From contig RPFO01001179.1 in NCBI GenBank assembly GCA_009746045.1, positions 126,001-175,523 of the forward strand: a DNA stretch of 49,523 nucleotides, in the 5' to 3' direction. A program made the translations under genes and the position numbers. The stretch's first letter is position 1. The number at the start of each line of letters is the position of its first letter. Shown one piece after another: positions 10,272 through 19,965 of this stretch. The DNA comes from Mesostigma viride (lineage: Eukaryota; Streptophyta; Mesostigmatophyceae; Mesostigmatales; Mesostigmataceae). The notes under the pieces are model-generated. The model did not search any database and was not told the DNA's origin. It was given only the letters and a program-made list of their open reading frames with translations.

Positions 10272-11448
10272 TTTGCAGCTGCAATGTTGGCATGCTGCAT
10301 GGGTGTACGTGTAAAATGACCTTTCTAGCCCATGCGACAGCTGCCAATATTATTTTCAGCAAGCTCCTCCGTGAGATTGCGTGAGCATCCACATGGCCAC
10401 ATGTGCATATATTGTCAGCTGTGCCCAGCCAGTGTTTATATCGATGAACTTTTGTGTGTGGCTCCTGGAGGTAGTGTTTTATCACTTGTGAATGGTTTTC
10501 ATGTTTTAATGAGTAATCTAATTTGGAGCTGACCATGTATTCCACAATGGCAGTTTCGCATCCATGGGTATAGTAAGCATTTGCAGTGGAAACTGGCAGG
10601 TATGGCGTTGATAACTCTACCAAACAGAATATGATGGGCCTGAGTTTTTGTGGAATGTCTAAAATAATGATGGCAAAGGTGCATGCAAGTTTCCAGCCTC
10701 AACTGAGCACATCTTGTATGGAAACTGCCATGAAATGTGATGAAAAATACGAAAAACGTGCATTTTTTGTAACATTTGTGAGCAAACTGACATCAAATAC
10801 CATATGATGGGCCTGAATTTTTGTGGGATGTCTAGAATAATGATGTTTAAGATGCCTGCAAGTTTCCAGCCTCAACGGAGCACATCTTGTATGGAAACTG
10901 CCATGAAATGTGATGAAAAATACGAAAAACGTGCATTTTTTGTAACATTTGTGAGCAAACTGACATCAAATACCATATGATGGACCTGAATTTTTGTGGG
11001 ATGTCTAGAATAATGATGTTTAAGATGCCTGCAAGTTTCCAGCCTCAACGGAGCACATCTTGTATGGAAACTGCCATGAAATGTGATGAAAAATACGAAA
11101 AACGTGAATTTTTGCTAGCATTTGGTGGCATTTTGTCACCAAATGCGGTTGGATGACCATCAGATCTTGTGTACAGTCATAAGTCATGAGTATCAACTTA
11201 CTTGCAAACAGCCAGGTCAAGAACTCTTTATTTGCATATTAGAAGGTATTTGTTTATATAAAAATCTGGAAAAGTGCTAAAAATAGACATGCCAAAAATA
11301 GGTCAGCTGAGGTCCGGTAGGTCCGGAAAGTTGCAATCCTTCTACTAGTGTCCTGAAGATGCTACCTACCAAGATCTAGCATGTTTCGACTATAATTGCA
11401 TCGTGCAGGAGTAATAAGGCTACTTTTTGGCACTTTCAGACCGTTGTG
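10272..11448. other. 3' non-coding region of the DNA transposon
   Basis: No coding potential is apparent beyond short chance ORFs. It holds the 174-bp tandem repeat and ends in the right inverted repeat. GGTCCGGTAGGTCCGG at about 11310-11327 is a short direct repeat near the end, perhaps a subterminal binding site. Confidence 0.55.
10624..11110. repeat. 174-bp tandem repeat, 2.8 copies
   Basis: ATATGATGGGCCTGA starts copies at about 10628, 10802 and 10976. Each unit contains CCAGCCTCAA(C/A)(G/T)GAGCACATC and GAAAAATACGAAAAACGTG. Copies 2 and 3 are nearly identical and copy 1 is more diverged. Copy 3 breaks off after GAAAAACGTGAATTTTTG. Confidence 0.92.
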
Positions 11449-11931
11449 TTGCAACATACGACATTGAATCAACCCTTCCGCGGCTGGGAAAAAGAAGACG
11501 ACACGTACTTGACAGGTAATGGGCGGGTCGCCGTCAAGCTAGGAGGATAGTGCTGCCTGATTCAGGACACGCCCTGCCTAGACGTTAGACCTGCTCGAAG
11601 CGGAAAAACCTTTCGTATATAGCTCCTGTTCCTCGTCTTGTTTCCTTAGAAAGATGTTTTACTGCCGTAGACAGTTGCTGGTTTTGGTTCGACGATAGAG
11701 AGACGGCTAGCGTCTCGTAGATTACCCTTTTTCTGCATCGTGCCTGCTGCGTATTTAGACGACCCTTCGCCGGACGCAGAATTCTTGAAACCGGATACTT
11801 ACGACCACCTGGCGCTGGAAACATCGTCCCTACGTGCGTCGTCAATCTGGTTCGGTTTCAGACACCCGAGATAAGTCGCCTTCTCCTCGTTCTCCTCATT
11901 TGACTGCTCAAGACCTACCAGGTGCGTTACC
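11449..11931 (+). other. Gypsy 5' leader (downstream part)
   Basis: This 483-bp stretch resumes the retrotransposon after the DNA transposon. I see no ORF of note on the sense strand and nothing that looks like a tRNA. It presumably holds the packaging and dimerisation signals of the genomic RNA. Confidence 0.5.
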
Positions 11932-12324
11932 ATGAGCCAACGGCGATCTTTTACTGCTCCTTCCCATTCTTCTAGCGATAATAGTCTAGCTAAATATTAC
12001 GTAGTGATTACGCCTCAATGGTCCTCCATTTTCCTTTCTTGGTCCGACGCTAGGAAGATCGTTCAGAATCGTGTATATAACGTAATTAGGTATAAGAAAT
12101 TTATGTCCTTTGAAGAAGCTCAGCAGTTCCTTATAGATCATAGCCAAACAGATTTAGGCCTGCATGTACGCCCTATTCCTCATGGTCGCCCTCCAGTAGA
12201 AGCTCTAGTCTTTGCTACCCCTCCTTCTTCTCCCCCTAAACGGGCTGCATCTGCATCTGCTTCAGATACTCCTCTCACTTTGGAGTTTGGTTCCCTATCC
12301 ATTACTGTTGTTAACAAGGATTGA
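11932..12324 (+). CDS. RNase H1 hybrid-binding / viroplasmin-like domain protein ORF
   Basis: ATG 11932 (ACCATGAG context) opens 130 codons. Residues about 21-67 (KYYVVITPQWSSIFLSW, SDARKIVQNRV, YKKFMSFEEAQQFL) match the pattern of the RNase H1 N-terminal hybrid-binding domain / caulimovirus viroplasmin domain (Pfam Cauli_VI type): an aromatic-rich first strand, a W-x3-C/A-helix, then Y-K-K-F-x-(T/S)-x-E-E-A-x-x-F-L. That fold binds RNA-DNA hybrids or double-stranded RNA. The C-terminal half is Pro/Ser-rich linker. It sits 91 bp upstream of gag in the same element. A role in handling reverse-transcription intermediates, or as a translational factor, is inference. The family call is fairly secure. 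Confidence 0.8.
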   Translation: MSQRRSFTAPSHSSSDNSLAKYYVVITPQWSSIFLSWSDARKIVQNRVYNVIRYKKFMSFEEAQQFLIDHSQTDLGLHVRPIPHGRPPVEALVFATPPSSPPKRAASASASDTPLTLEFGSLSITVVNKD

Positions 12325-12415
12325 TTTTAATTTTGTTCCTGCTGCAGACCTTCAAGGTTTTTCCTTTTTCCTTTGTTGCTTTCTTCTAGATTCCTATTCC
12401 TTTAAGTAATTAAAG

Positions 12416-14143
12416 ATGGATCCAGTGGGTGGAGATATGTCGCCTATACCTACCAATAATAATAATACTACTACTAATAACACTGACAATAACAATACTC
12501 GTGGTAACCGACGGGACTCCTTGGAAACGGTACACCATCTCACTCCTCAAGGTATTCTGCGTACCTCACCTCCTTCTCCTGTTGCTGGTGGTCGCCGTCG
12601 TCCCTCAATTACCCCACCTACCTATGAACAACGTATTTCCCAAGTCAGATTTAGTGAGGAACCTTCTTTTGTTGTGAACCAGGCCCCTGCCCCTTCTGCA
12701 ACCTTGGCTCACCCCTCCAGCAGGTCCTCTCACACTAACAATGCTTCTAGGCCTCCTTCCCACCCTGTGCCTTCAATGCCTGCTATTAACACGGGTCGTA
12801 CCTCGGCCCCTGTCGGCCCTTCTGGGCGCCCTAGTGCAGTTCCCTTTTACCCACCTGCTTCCTGGTCCTACCCTGAGACGGCCTATGAGGCTGCCCAGGT
12901 CCCTACCCGTGTGGCTGATTTAGAAGTTAATAATGATTTCAGTACCATGCCCCTAGATGATAGGAATTATGATCATTTTGCCTATTCCTCTCTTCGTGAG
13001 CAATATACTGTCCCCTTCTCCTATGGGCACCATCCTGAAACGGTGGCTCCCTCTAGACCCCTACCCAAGACTTTTCCTATCCCTTCCTTCTATCCCGCTT
13101 ATGTAGCAGTGGAAGATAGTGGCCCTATGGGAAAAACTGATTCTTCTAATCCCCCTAAGCCTCCTGCTCTTCCCCTCTTTGCCAACCTTCCTAAGCTGGA
13201 TGTCAAGTCTACTCCTCAACAGTTTTTCACCTTCATTATGTTGCTCACCCAGAACACAGAGTCCTGGCAGAACCACAATAGGTGGCGCCTCTCTGATGCT
13301 GTACTAGTTCCTCATTATCTTACTACCTGCATTACTCCTGAACTTGCTAACCTCATCCAGTGTGAGTCTCTTGCCTCTCATGCCTACCCAAACTCTGTAG
13401 CAGAATTGTTCAAGCGTTTAGAGAACCATTTAGTCCCTCCCGATGCAGATTAGCAGGATAGATTATCCTTTGGCACCTTGCAGCAGGGTACCAAGTCCTT
13501 CAAAGAATATATGAAAGAGTTTGATGCTCAGATGGTACGAATTAGGGATTTGTCGGGTGCAGAAGTACGTGCTCGCTTCCTTCAGGGCCTCAGTAGACCC
13601 TTATTGCGTGAAGTCAAGCGCCAGTTCTCTGCCTACCGTTTTACTGACCTGCCCCTCAAGCATGTGCGCCAGCATCTTTTACGAGTAGCAGATTTCTTCT
13701 CCACACCTTCTCTTCCTACCCGTTCCCGTATTAATAATATTAGCCTTACCCCTGAGGAGGAGAACTCCTATGTAGAAGAATTAGATATCTGTGTGACTGA
13801 CCTTTCAGCTCTGGATGTCTCTCATATTACCTGCTATCATTGTAAGGAAGTAGGTCATCTTAAACGTGAGTGCCCCAAGTTCCTTTCGGGTGCTCCCCCT
13901 CATCCCGACGCTCGCCCTCCTCGTACCCCTCAGCGTGCTCCTATTCGTCCCACTTCAGGACGCATTCCTTCAGCTACCCCTAGTAGGCTGAATGCTGTGC
14001 AGGCAGGATCCCCAGGGTTCCCCTATGATAATCAGGCTCCCGCACCCTCTTCAATCCCTCGTGACCCTCCAGCAGTGGCTTTTCCGCCAGGGTCTTCTTC
14101 GGGGTTCGTTCCTATGGATTTGGGGGGGGAGGGGGAACAGTAG
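12416..14143 (+). pseudogene. gag: Gypsy Gag with CCHC knuckle, interrupted by an in-frame TAG
   Basis: ATG 12416 opens a Pro/Ser/Asn-rich N-terminal region (a poly-Asn/Thr stretch at residues 14-30). From about residue 255 comes the capsid core of the retrotransposon gag family (FFTFIMLLTQNTESWQNHNRW, then SVAELFKRLENHL). TAG at 13451-13453 stops this frame inside the core. The same frame is open again straight after (QDRLSFGTLQQGTKSFKEYMKEF) and carries the rest of the capsid and a CX2CX4HX4C nucleocapsid knuckle (CYHCKEVGHLKREC, about 13832-13873). It ends at TAG 14141-14143. The stop context TAGCAG partly resembles plant-virus leaky stops (TAG-CAR-YYA), but the third codon, GAT, does not fit. 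A point mutation is the simpler reading. Confidence 0.85.
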
Positions 14144-14174
14144 GCCTGTCAGCCGGGGGTAACCTGGACAGGTC
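14122..14174 (+). promoter_or_regulatory. Candidate -1 frameshift signal between gag and protease
   Basis: In the gag frame the G8 run (14122-14129) contains G_GGG_GGG, in the correct phase for a slippery X_XXY_YYZ heptamer. It lies 12 nt before the gag stop at 14141. The protease frame is reached by a -1 step and is open across this point. CCTGTC (14145-14150) can pair with GACAGG (14167-14172), extended by a G-T and a G-C pair. This makes an 8-bp stem with a 16-nt loop about 14 nt downstream, a little further than the usual 5-9 nt spacer. A one-base loss in the G run is an equally good explanation. Confidence 0.4.
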
Positions 14175-14407
14175 CTTAGATAATACCCCAGATAATAATT
14201 TTTGCTTGCCTGTTTTTATAACCTCTGTAGGAGCTGAATCATCCCTACCACTACGTGTGCGTCCTCTTATGTTCTTGAATGGTGGCTTAACCGTCCCTCA
14301 TACTGTTGTAGACCCCTTCCTGCATGCTGATGAACTCTTGAATGTCTCTGTGTTAGTGGATAGCGGTGCGGCTAGCTCCTTTGTGAGCGAGGCCCTAGTT
14401 AGGCGTT
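14131..14407 (+). pseudogene. Gypsy protease, N-terminal half (split by copia B insertion)
   Basis: In the -1 frame relative to gag, a linker leads to the aspartic protease active site NVSVLVDSGAASSFVSEALV (DSGA is the standard Ty3/gypsy form). The frame is broken at 14408 by element B. The missing half resumes at 22905: joined across the single GCGTT target site, the reading frame continues in phase into LGLVPTPHTK and the second conserved strand VLLGLDWHQ. There is no ATG at the start, as expected for a domain released from a Gag-Pol polyprotein. Confidence 0.85.
14403..14407. other. Target-site duplication GCGTT, left (copia B)
   Basis: GCGTT precedes the left LTR and recurs at 22905-22909 after the right LTR. 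Collapsing the two restores the gypsy protease reading frame, which independently confirms the insertion boundaries. Confidence 0.93.
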
Positions 14408-14864
14408 AGTTAGATGAGATGCTTAGGCTGACACACGGATTTCCGGCCTGCGCGCCGCGTATTGCCTACCGCGGCTGAGCGGGACACCTCAGTACAGTAC
14501 GGCAGGGTGTACGGTACTGAGGTGTCATGTGGACCGATGTGCGGTTAGTGCCAGACTGTTCCTAGGTGCTAGCTCGACCCGCCAGGTCCGGTGTAACCGG
14601 GCCTGACGGGCCGAGTCTTAGCTGGATGCTAGTGACGTGGTCGCATGGCATTGCAGTGTACACTTGTCCACTGGTCGTGTGCTGCAGGTAGCACCGCCAT
14701 AGGCATATAGGCGTAGCACGGGGGAGTGCCACAGCACCCGAGTCTGCCCAGTTCCATTCTGAGCCCTCAGCTTTCATCGCTCTCTCTCATTGTATTATTG
14801 TAATACAATCATCATTCGCTCTCAGCTTTCGCAGTTGTTCGTCGTCCCTAGTCTCCATCCAACT
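14408..14864 (+). repeat. Left LTR of copia B
   Basis: 457 bp, AGTTAGATGAGATGC...CCATCCAACT. A perfect 13-bp inverted repeat (GACACCTCAGTAC at 14483-14495, GTACTGAGGTGTC at 14514-14526) forms a strong hairpin. The only difference from the right LTR is A at 14807 versus G at 22847. Confidence 0.95.
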
Positions 14865-14880
14865 TGGACTGAAAAGTTCG
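14865..14880 (+). other. Putative primer-binding site (copia B)
   Basis: TGGACTGAAAAGTTCG starts directly at the end of the LTR, and TGG would pair with a tRNA CCA tail. It is not the TGGTATCAGAGC initiator-Met site common in plant copia elements. It shares TGGACT with the gypsy site at 6141. Confidence 0.5.
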
Positions 14881-14907
14881 ATATTTTTTTTAAAGCAAAA
14901 AAAAGAT

Positions 14908-16890
14908 ATGGCTTCCAACAACGGCAACAACGGCAACAACAACAAGGGGAAGGCGCCTGCCAGGCGCACCTCACCCCGCCTTTCGCCGGAGGGCACGCCC
15001 TCCACCACCGATGCGAGGGTGACGCCCAACGTCCCTTCCGCACGGTGGTCGCTGACCAACCCAGGCGTCGGGGCCCGCAGGTGGGGCCCGGCGCCCGGGG
15101 GATGGCGAGCGGGCGGCCGTTTGCCACTGGCGGTTTGTCCGCCATGGCACCTGGGGGGCAGGTCCCCCGGGCACGACGTTCACCCGTCGCAGGTGACGGG
15201 GGTCGTGAGCGGAGTGATTCCTCCGAGGAGGATGGCGAGGTGCCGCCTGCGAGGCCTCGGCCTTCGCTTGAGCTTTCGTCGCAGACACCTGCGACGTCTG
15301 GCAACCTTTCCGTGGGCCGACAGATGGCCACCATGGACATTGACCGGTATGGGGAACATGTTCCGCCCCCGGTCATGTTCGGGCGCCCACCCCATTTTCT
15401 CCCCCTTGGGGAGGACGACATCCCGGCGTTCATTGCGGTGAACGGCCGGATCTTGCTCGATCGTTTTCAGTTGCTTCCAGATGAGCAGATACACGCGATA
15501 GAGGTTCATCGGGTGCACTCGCTGATCGAGGGGCGTCTTAGGATGCAGCTCCCACTGGTTCAGGTGGCGGTTTGGCTGTACTGTTTCGCCAATCGGCCGC
15601 GGCACAACCCCGGCACTGTTGATCAGTGGGCGTCCAGGCAGCGCCAGAGAGAGGCGCTGCGCGTGGTCTCCAGACCAGAGATCGCGCTGACTCCGTTGCC
15701 AGCGTGGCCCCAAGTCACGCCAGTTGGCTGGGGCCCGGATAGGCGTGAGGCGGCTGCGATGCCGCCTGCGACGGGGCGCGGGGCGGCAGACGCCCCCAAC
15801 ACGCCCATGGGTGGTGAAGCCACCCAGGACCCTCTGGCAGGTCAGAGGGTCCAACCTCAGCCGCAGGCTCCCCCGCCCGCGTGGGGGGCCAGGTGGCTGA
15901 GGAGGCCACCGGGGTCGCAGGGACCCCGGCGGCGACACAAGCGCCCGGGGTCGCAGGGACCCCGGCAGCGACGCCGGCGCCTCCGGCGCTGGCGGGGGAT
16001 GCAGCCCCCATGGAGGGTGTCACGGGCACCTCCAGCGGCTCTGGGGGGCAGGCCCCCTCTAGTCGCACAAGGACAAGTCCCTGGCAGGGCCGGAGGGGCC
16101 CCAGGGTCCCACCGCAGCTGGGCAGCAACCAGCACTGCTGGAGGGCGACCTGCAAGGTCGCGACTTCATCACCCTGGTGATGAGGCCGTGTGGCGTGCCA
16201 TACAGACAGCCACAGCCTCCTTCCGTGGGCTGGCCGACAGGAGCCAGCAGATGCATGTCGCGGAGGCGGGCAGCCTGGTGTGTGCAATCATCACGCACAT
16301 CCTGGGCCTGCCCAACCTCCAAGAGGGCACACGCAGGGTGTGCGACGACCTGCTGCCTGCCCTGCAGGCTCTCCTCTCAGGGAGGAGGGTGCAGGGCAGC
16401 AGGGTGCGTCTGGTGCGTTTGCTGGAGCTCCTACACAACGCCATCCTGAGAGGGGCGGGTAGGTGGCTAACTCTGCCTACCTGGTTGCATCACAATCTTA
16501 CTAACCCTACTGACGATGAAGTGTCCCTCTCTCCCACCTTCCATGATTGGGAGGAGGCCCGCAGCAGGAGGCGGGAAGTGACACACACTCACACCCCCAC
16601 CAGCCCACCCCTATGTTGTCTAACCCTCCTACACAGCCCATGTTTGCCCATCCTGCTCAGCTCACTCAAGTAGCACTTCCCTCTCAGCAGGTCTCTCCTG
16701 TGAATGCTGCAGCAGCAACACCATCTTCTCCCTCTCCCCCTGCATCCCCCTCTAGGTTGCCCACTTACAATGAAAACCGTCCTGTGGATAGGATTAATGT
16801 CAGGGGGCTGCCTGAGGGGTATACTAGGGAGCAGGGGAATCATGCACTTCTCTCTCTGCAGCTGGCTAGGGAGGAACTGAATGTCAAGAA
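14908..16890 (+). pseudogene. gag: Copia B Gag region, 5' part, in shifting frames
   Basis: ATG 14908 starts MASNNGNNGNNNKGKAPARR. Protein-like sequence then passes through several frames: the frame with MASGRPFATGG and FIAVNGRILLDRFQLLPDEQ (about 15100-15880), an Ala/Thr/Pro/Gly-rich linker (15881-16080), LLEGDLQGRDFIT (about 16081-16165), GDEAVWRAIQTATASFRGLA (16170-16590), then a Pro/Ser linker and PTYNENRPVDRINVRGLPEG (16600-16900). Each change is -1, several of them at G or C runs. The middle is judged by composition and plausible continuity only, so exact joins are uncertain. I see no catalytic motif, and its position matches Gag plus a long N-terminal extension. Confidence 0.5.
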
Positions 16891-17580
16891 TTGGTTTGGA
16901 TCTCTCATGCAGGGGGATTTTACCATCAGTCCTCTTCTCAGATTCAGAATCTCATTCTTGTCTTCCAGCGTAGGTATCCCAAGTGGCAGGACACGCAGGC
17001 TAGGGCAGTTTGGGAGGCTTTCATGAAGGAGCTAACTGACCTCCTCTCCACCCCCTCATCTGTGGACATCTATGGGGCATTCAGGTGGGTAGAGGAATAC
17101 AGGGTCACATCAGTGGACTATGTGGCTGAGACAAAGAAATATGAGCTAGCCATCAAAGCACGTCCTGATGTCCAGCAGCTAGATCACAAGTTCTTGCTGC
17201 GTTCCTTCCTTGAGAAACTCAAACTTGACAAAAACACCTACGCTATGCTTGCAACAGGAATGGCAAAGTACTGGGAGGACATGAAGGAGGCATTGGATTA
17301 TATCAAGCTGGCCTTGGCTCCCCTTAGCCAGGGGGCCATGGGCACCTCTGTAAAGAGGGTCAGGGGGGAAGAGAGGGAGGAGGAGGATAGGGAGAGGGAA
17401 GACAGGAGCAAGAGACCTGTCACTATGGCAGAAGTCAAGTCCCTGCTGGGACAAATGTTTAAGGGCAAGGGCAAGGGCAAGGGCAAGGGCAAGGGCAAGG
17501 GCAGGGGCTGGGGCAAGGGCAAGGGTAAGGGGCAGTCTCCCTCCAAGGGGGGCAGCTCCAGCAACAACAACAACAACAGT

Positions 17581-17622
<42 letters not shown>

Positions 17623-19965
17623 AACAACAACAACAACAAGAAGCAGGACAAGGAGGACAAGTCTTCTCAGCGGTGCACCCGCTGTGGCATGAAGTACCAC
17701 CTGCGGCCCACCTGCCGCAAGAACGTGGACGAGCTGGGGCATTTGGACGTCCTGTGCCACAAGTGCCACGGGCCGCCCCACGGTGACCCCAAGGACTGCA
17801 AGCGGCCTCCTTACGGCAAGAAGTGTGAGTCTCCCTCTCATGCTGGCTTGAGTGTGCCTGCTTCACCTTCTTCTTCTGCATGCCCCACTGTCAGAGCAGT
17901 GAGCAGTTCTGGAAAGGTGCTACAGCTGGTTTCAGAAGATTATGTCTCTAAACCAACCTTCACATCTATGGTTCCCAAGGTGTGCAGAGTGTCCCCAGCA
18001 GAGGATGCTCAGATCAGTTTTCAGGAGCTTGCTTTGCAGTTGCATTTCCTTTATGGGCATGAAGTGAGTGCAGAGGTGGTGGCAGCAGCAATAGGGGGGG
18101 CAGCACTCAGACGTGCATGCCAGGTGGTCAGATCCCACTGCCAGCATTGTCAGTTCAATGCACCCAAACCCCCTAAGTGGCATGTAGCTACCCCACCTAA
18201 GAGCAAGGGCAGGGTGGTAGGAGATGTCTTTCATATCAAAGGACAATCTTACTTGGCACTTAAAGATGCATGGTCAAGGTACACAACCATTGAACCATTA
18301 CCTGGAATGGACAAGACACAGTTGCTCAGGGCTCTCTTGATTGCTCAGGCCAGGTACTACCCTGTGGAGGCATTGTTACTGGATCAGCAGTTCACATGTC
18401 TTGCCAATGAACCAGGGTGTGAGGCTATTGATCTGGCTGGGCTAGAAGATCATGAGAGGCAAGGCATTATTGAAAGGGCCATCAGGTCCATTAAAACCCT
18501 TGTAGCCAAAGAAGATGGCAATCTGCTGGCTGACAGTGGGTCCTATGCTGACAGAGCTCTGTGGTCCACCAGGTTGTGCCAAGTCCTCAACAGGAGGCCA
18601 CTCATGAAAACCCCACAAGGGGTGGTCATTACACCAGATGGATTGCATGCAGGCATTTATCCACCTGAGGTACTAGCCCTCTACAACGCACAGCGAGCAC
18701 AGACAGCTAGCAGGTTAGCTGTCAAGGATGCAAAGCATCCACGTCCCACCTTCAGAGAAGGGGATCAGGTCCTATTCTACAAGGAGTCGGGACTAGGCAA
18801 GGTGGGTACCTGGCATGGGCCAGCCACCATCCTAAAGTTTAACACCACTGGCAGGACAGTGTTAGTTAAACACAATGACACGGGAAAAATTCACAGGTGT
18901 TCACCTCACAGGATGAAATTGTATTTTCCAACTGTGTCAGACGTGGCAGAGGAGGAAGAGCTGTTGGCCGACAGCCCTGTACAGTTGCCTGGCATCCCAG
19001 CGTTGCCCAGTGAGTGGTTGTTTGGAACACCCACTGGTGAGTGTGAGAGCCACACCCACTGTGACACCCAGGTCACCCTTGATGATTGCAGGCAGTCACT
19101 GCAGGATTGGCCCCCTGCAGCAGAGGGTCACATTGGCAAAACAGGTGATCAGCAACCTATCACCTCTACAAGTGTGAACATAGCTCAGCCACTAGCTGCA
19201 CCTTCCAAACGCAGCCTAGCAGACGCTGTTCGCATTTTACAAGCAGCTCATAGAGCCAAAGCTCAAACTGCTGCAGGATCAGCTAAGGTGGGGAAGGTTG
19301 GGCAGAATGACAATAGCCCATTTATGGTTGCAGTGGACACACAAGCCCAGGTCAGCATTATCAGTGCCCTGGCTGTGCCCCATTTGCCTTTGGAACCTTC
19401 ACCCTGGCACCATGTGGCTGATTTCTCAGGGCAGTCATCCCTCAAGGTATTAGGTCAGGTCATGTTGACTATACTCGGTATCCCCACTCCTTTTCAGGTA
19501 TTGGAAGGTTATAAAGGGAATGCTTTGTTGGGGGATCCTTTTCTCTGTTACCCTGGTGTCCTCATATCCAGTGATAGACTATCCATCCAGGACATGGGTG
19601 GTGTTGATCTGAATCATTTCAAAATTTCTCTTGAAAAACTTCTTAACACCAACATTGCTTCTGTAAAATTTGCTACACCCAAGTATGCCCCAGGGCAAGA
19701 ACCCTGTGTGGCAGACCTGGTTCACAACCAAAAACTTCATCCCAACTCATTTGGATTGGGCAAGCATGATGTGGCTAAAATGTCTCCTCTTTCTTATGAA
19801 CAGATAGAGCAAGACTGTCGCACACACATAGGATTCCTAAAATGGGTGGAGGCCTTTAACAAGGCCAGGGAAGAATGGGTAGTGCCAGATCCTCTTAGTC
19901 CTTCTCATACTCCCCTGTCACACCTATTGACAAAAAGCCTGCAGGGTGCAAGCACTTGCGCCTGA
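16891..19965 (+). CDS. Copia B polyprotein: Gag C-terminus, zinc knuckles, integrase, protease
   Basis: This is a 1,024-codon open frame entered by a -1 step from the upstream Gag frame, so the nominal start is not biological. In order it has the Gag core (FQRRYPKWQDTQARAVWEAF), a basic (GK)n stretch (about 191-210), poly-Asn (about 227-249), knuckles CTRCGMKYHLRPTC (about 262) and CHKCHGPPHGDPKDC, the H2C2 domain (LHFLYGHE...CQHC), and an integrase core with D445 (VGDVFH), D498 (LLDQQF) and E528 (GIIER). A retropepsin-like domain follows, with D816 in VAVDTQAQVSII and ALLGDPFLCYPG. Protease lies after integrase, opposite to known copia order, and D498-E528 has 29 intervening residues rather than about 35. 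The frame ends in a stop just as the RT connection begins. RT resumes in the -1 frame near 19915. Confidence 0.88.
17458..17644 (+). repeat. In-frame microsatellites: (AAGGGC)n and (AAC)n
   Basis: Tandem AAGGGC codes for Gly-Lys repeats (17461-17530) and AAC codes for poly-Asn (17561-17638), inside the nucleocapsid-side linker. They generate long Leu- or Cys-rich shadow ORFs on the other strand. Confidence 0.9.

Larger units (their letters stand above)
6186..11448 (+). mobile_element. DNA transposon, 5.26 kb, nested in the gypsy leader
   Basis: The left end CACAACGGTCCGAG...GCCAAAAAGTAGCCT (6186 onward) is mirrored at the right end: AGGCTACTTTTTGGC ACTTTCAGACCGTTGTG ends at 11448. The arms share CACAACGGTC, then diverge for 6-7 nt, then share GCCAAAAAGTAGCCT. 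Flanks are TT on both sides, so a 2-bp TT duplication is possible but weak. Inside are two plus-strand genes and a 3' region with a 174-bp tandem repeat. The second gene looks like a DDE-type transposase. CAC-starting termini and a short duplication recall the CMC (CACTA/Mirage/Chapaev) group, but the superfamily is not settled. Confidence 0.75.

Noticed and set aside
6186-11448. 8- or 9-bp target duplication for the DNA transposon (hAT- or KDZ-type)
   Set aside because: I compared flanks around several possible ends and found only TT on both sides. Longer duplications do not match.
17179-17881. Leu/Val- and Cys-rich minus-strand ORFs resembling membrane proteins
   Set aside because: They are antisense to the poly-Asn and Gly-Lys microsatellites of copia B. 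The plus-strand frame is the real one.
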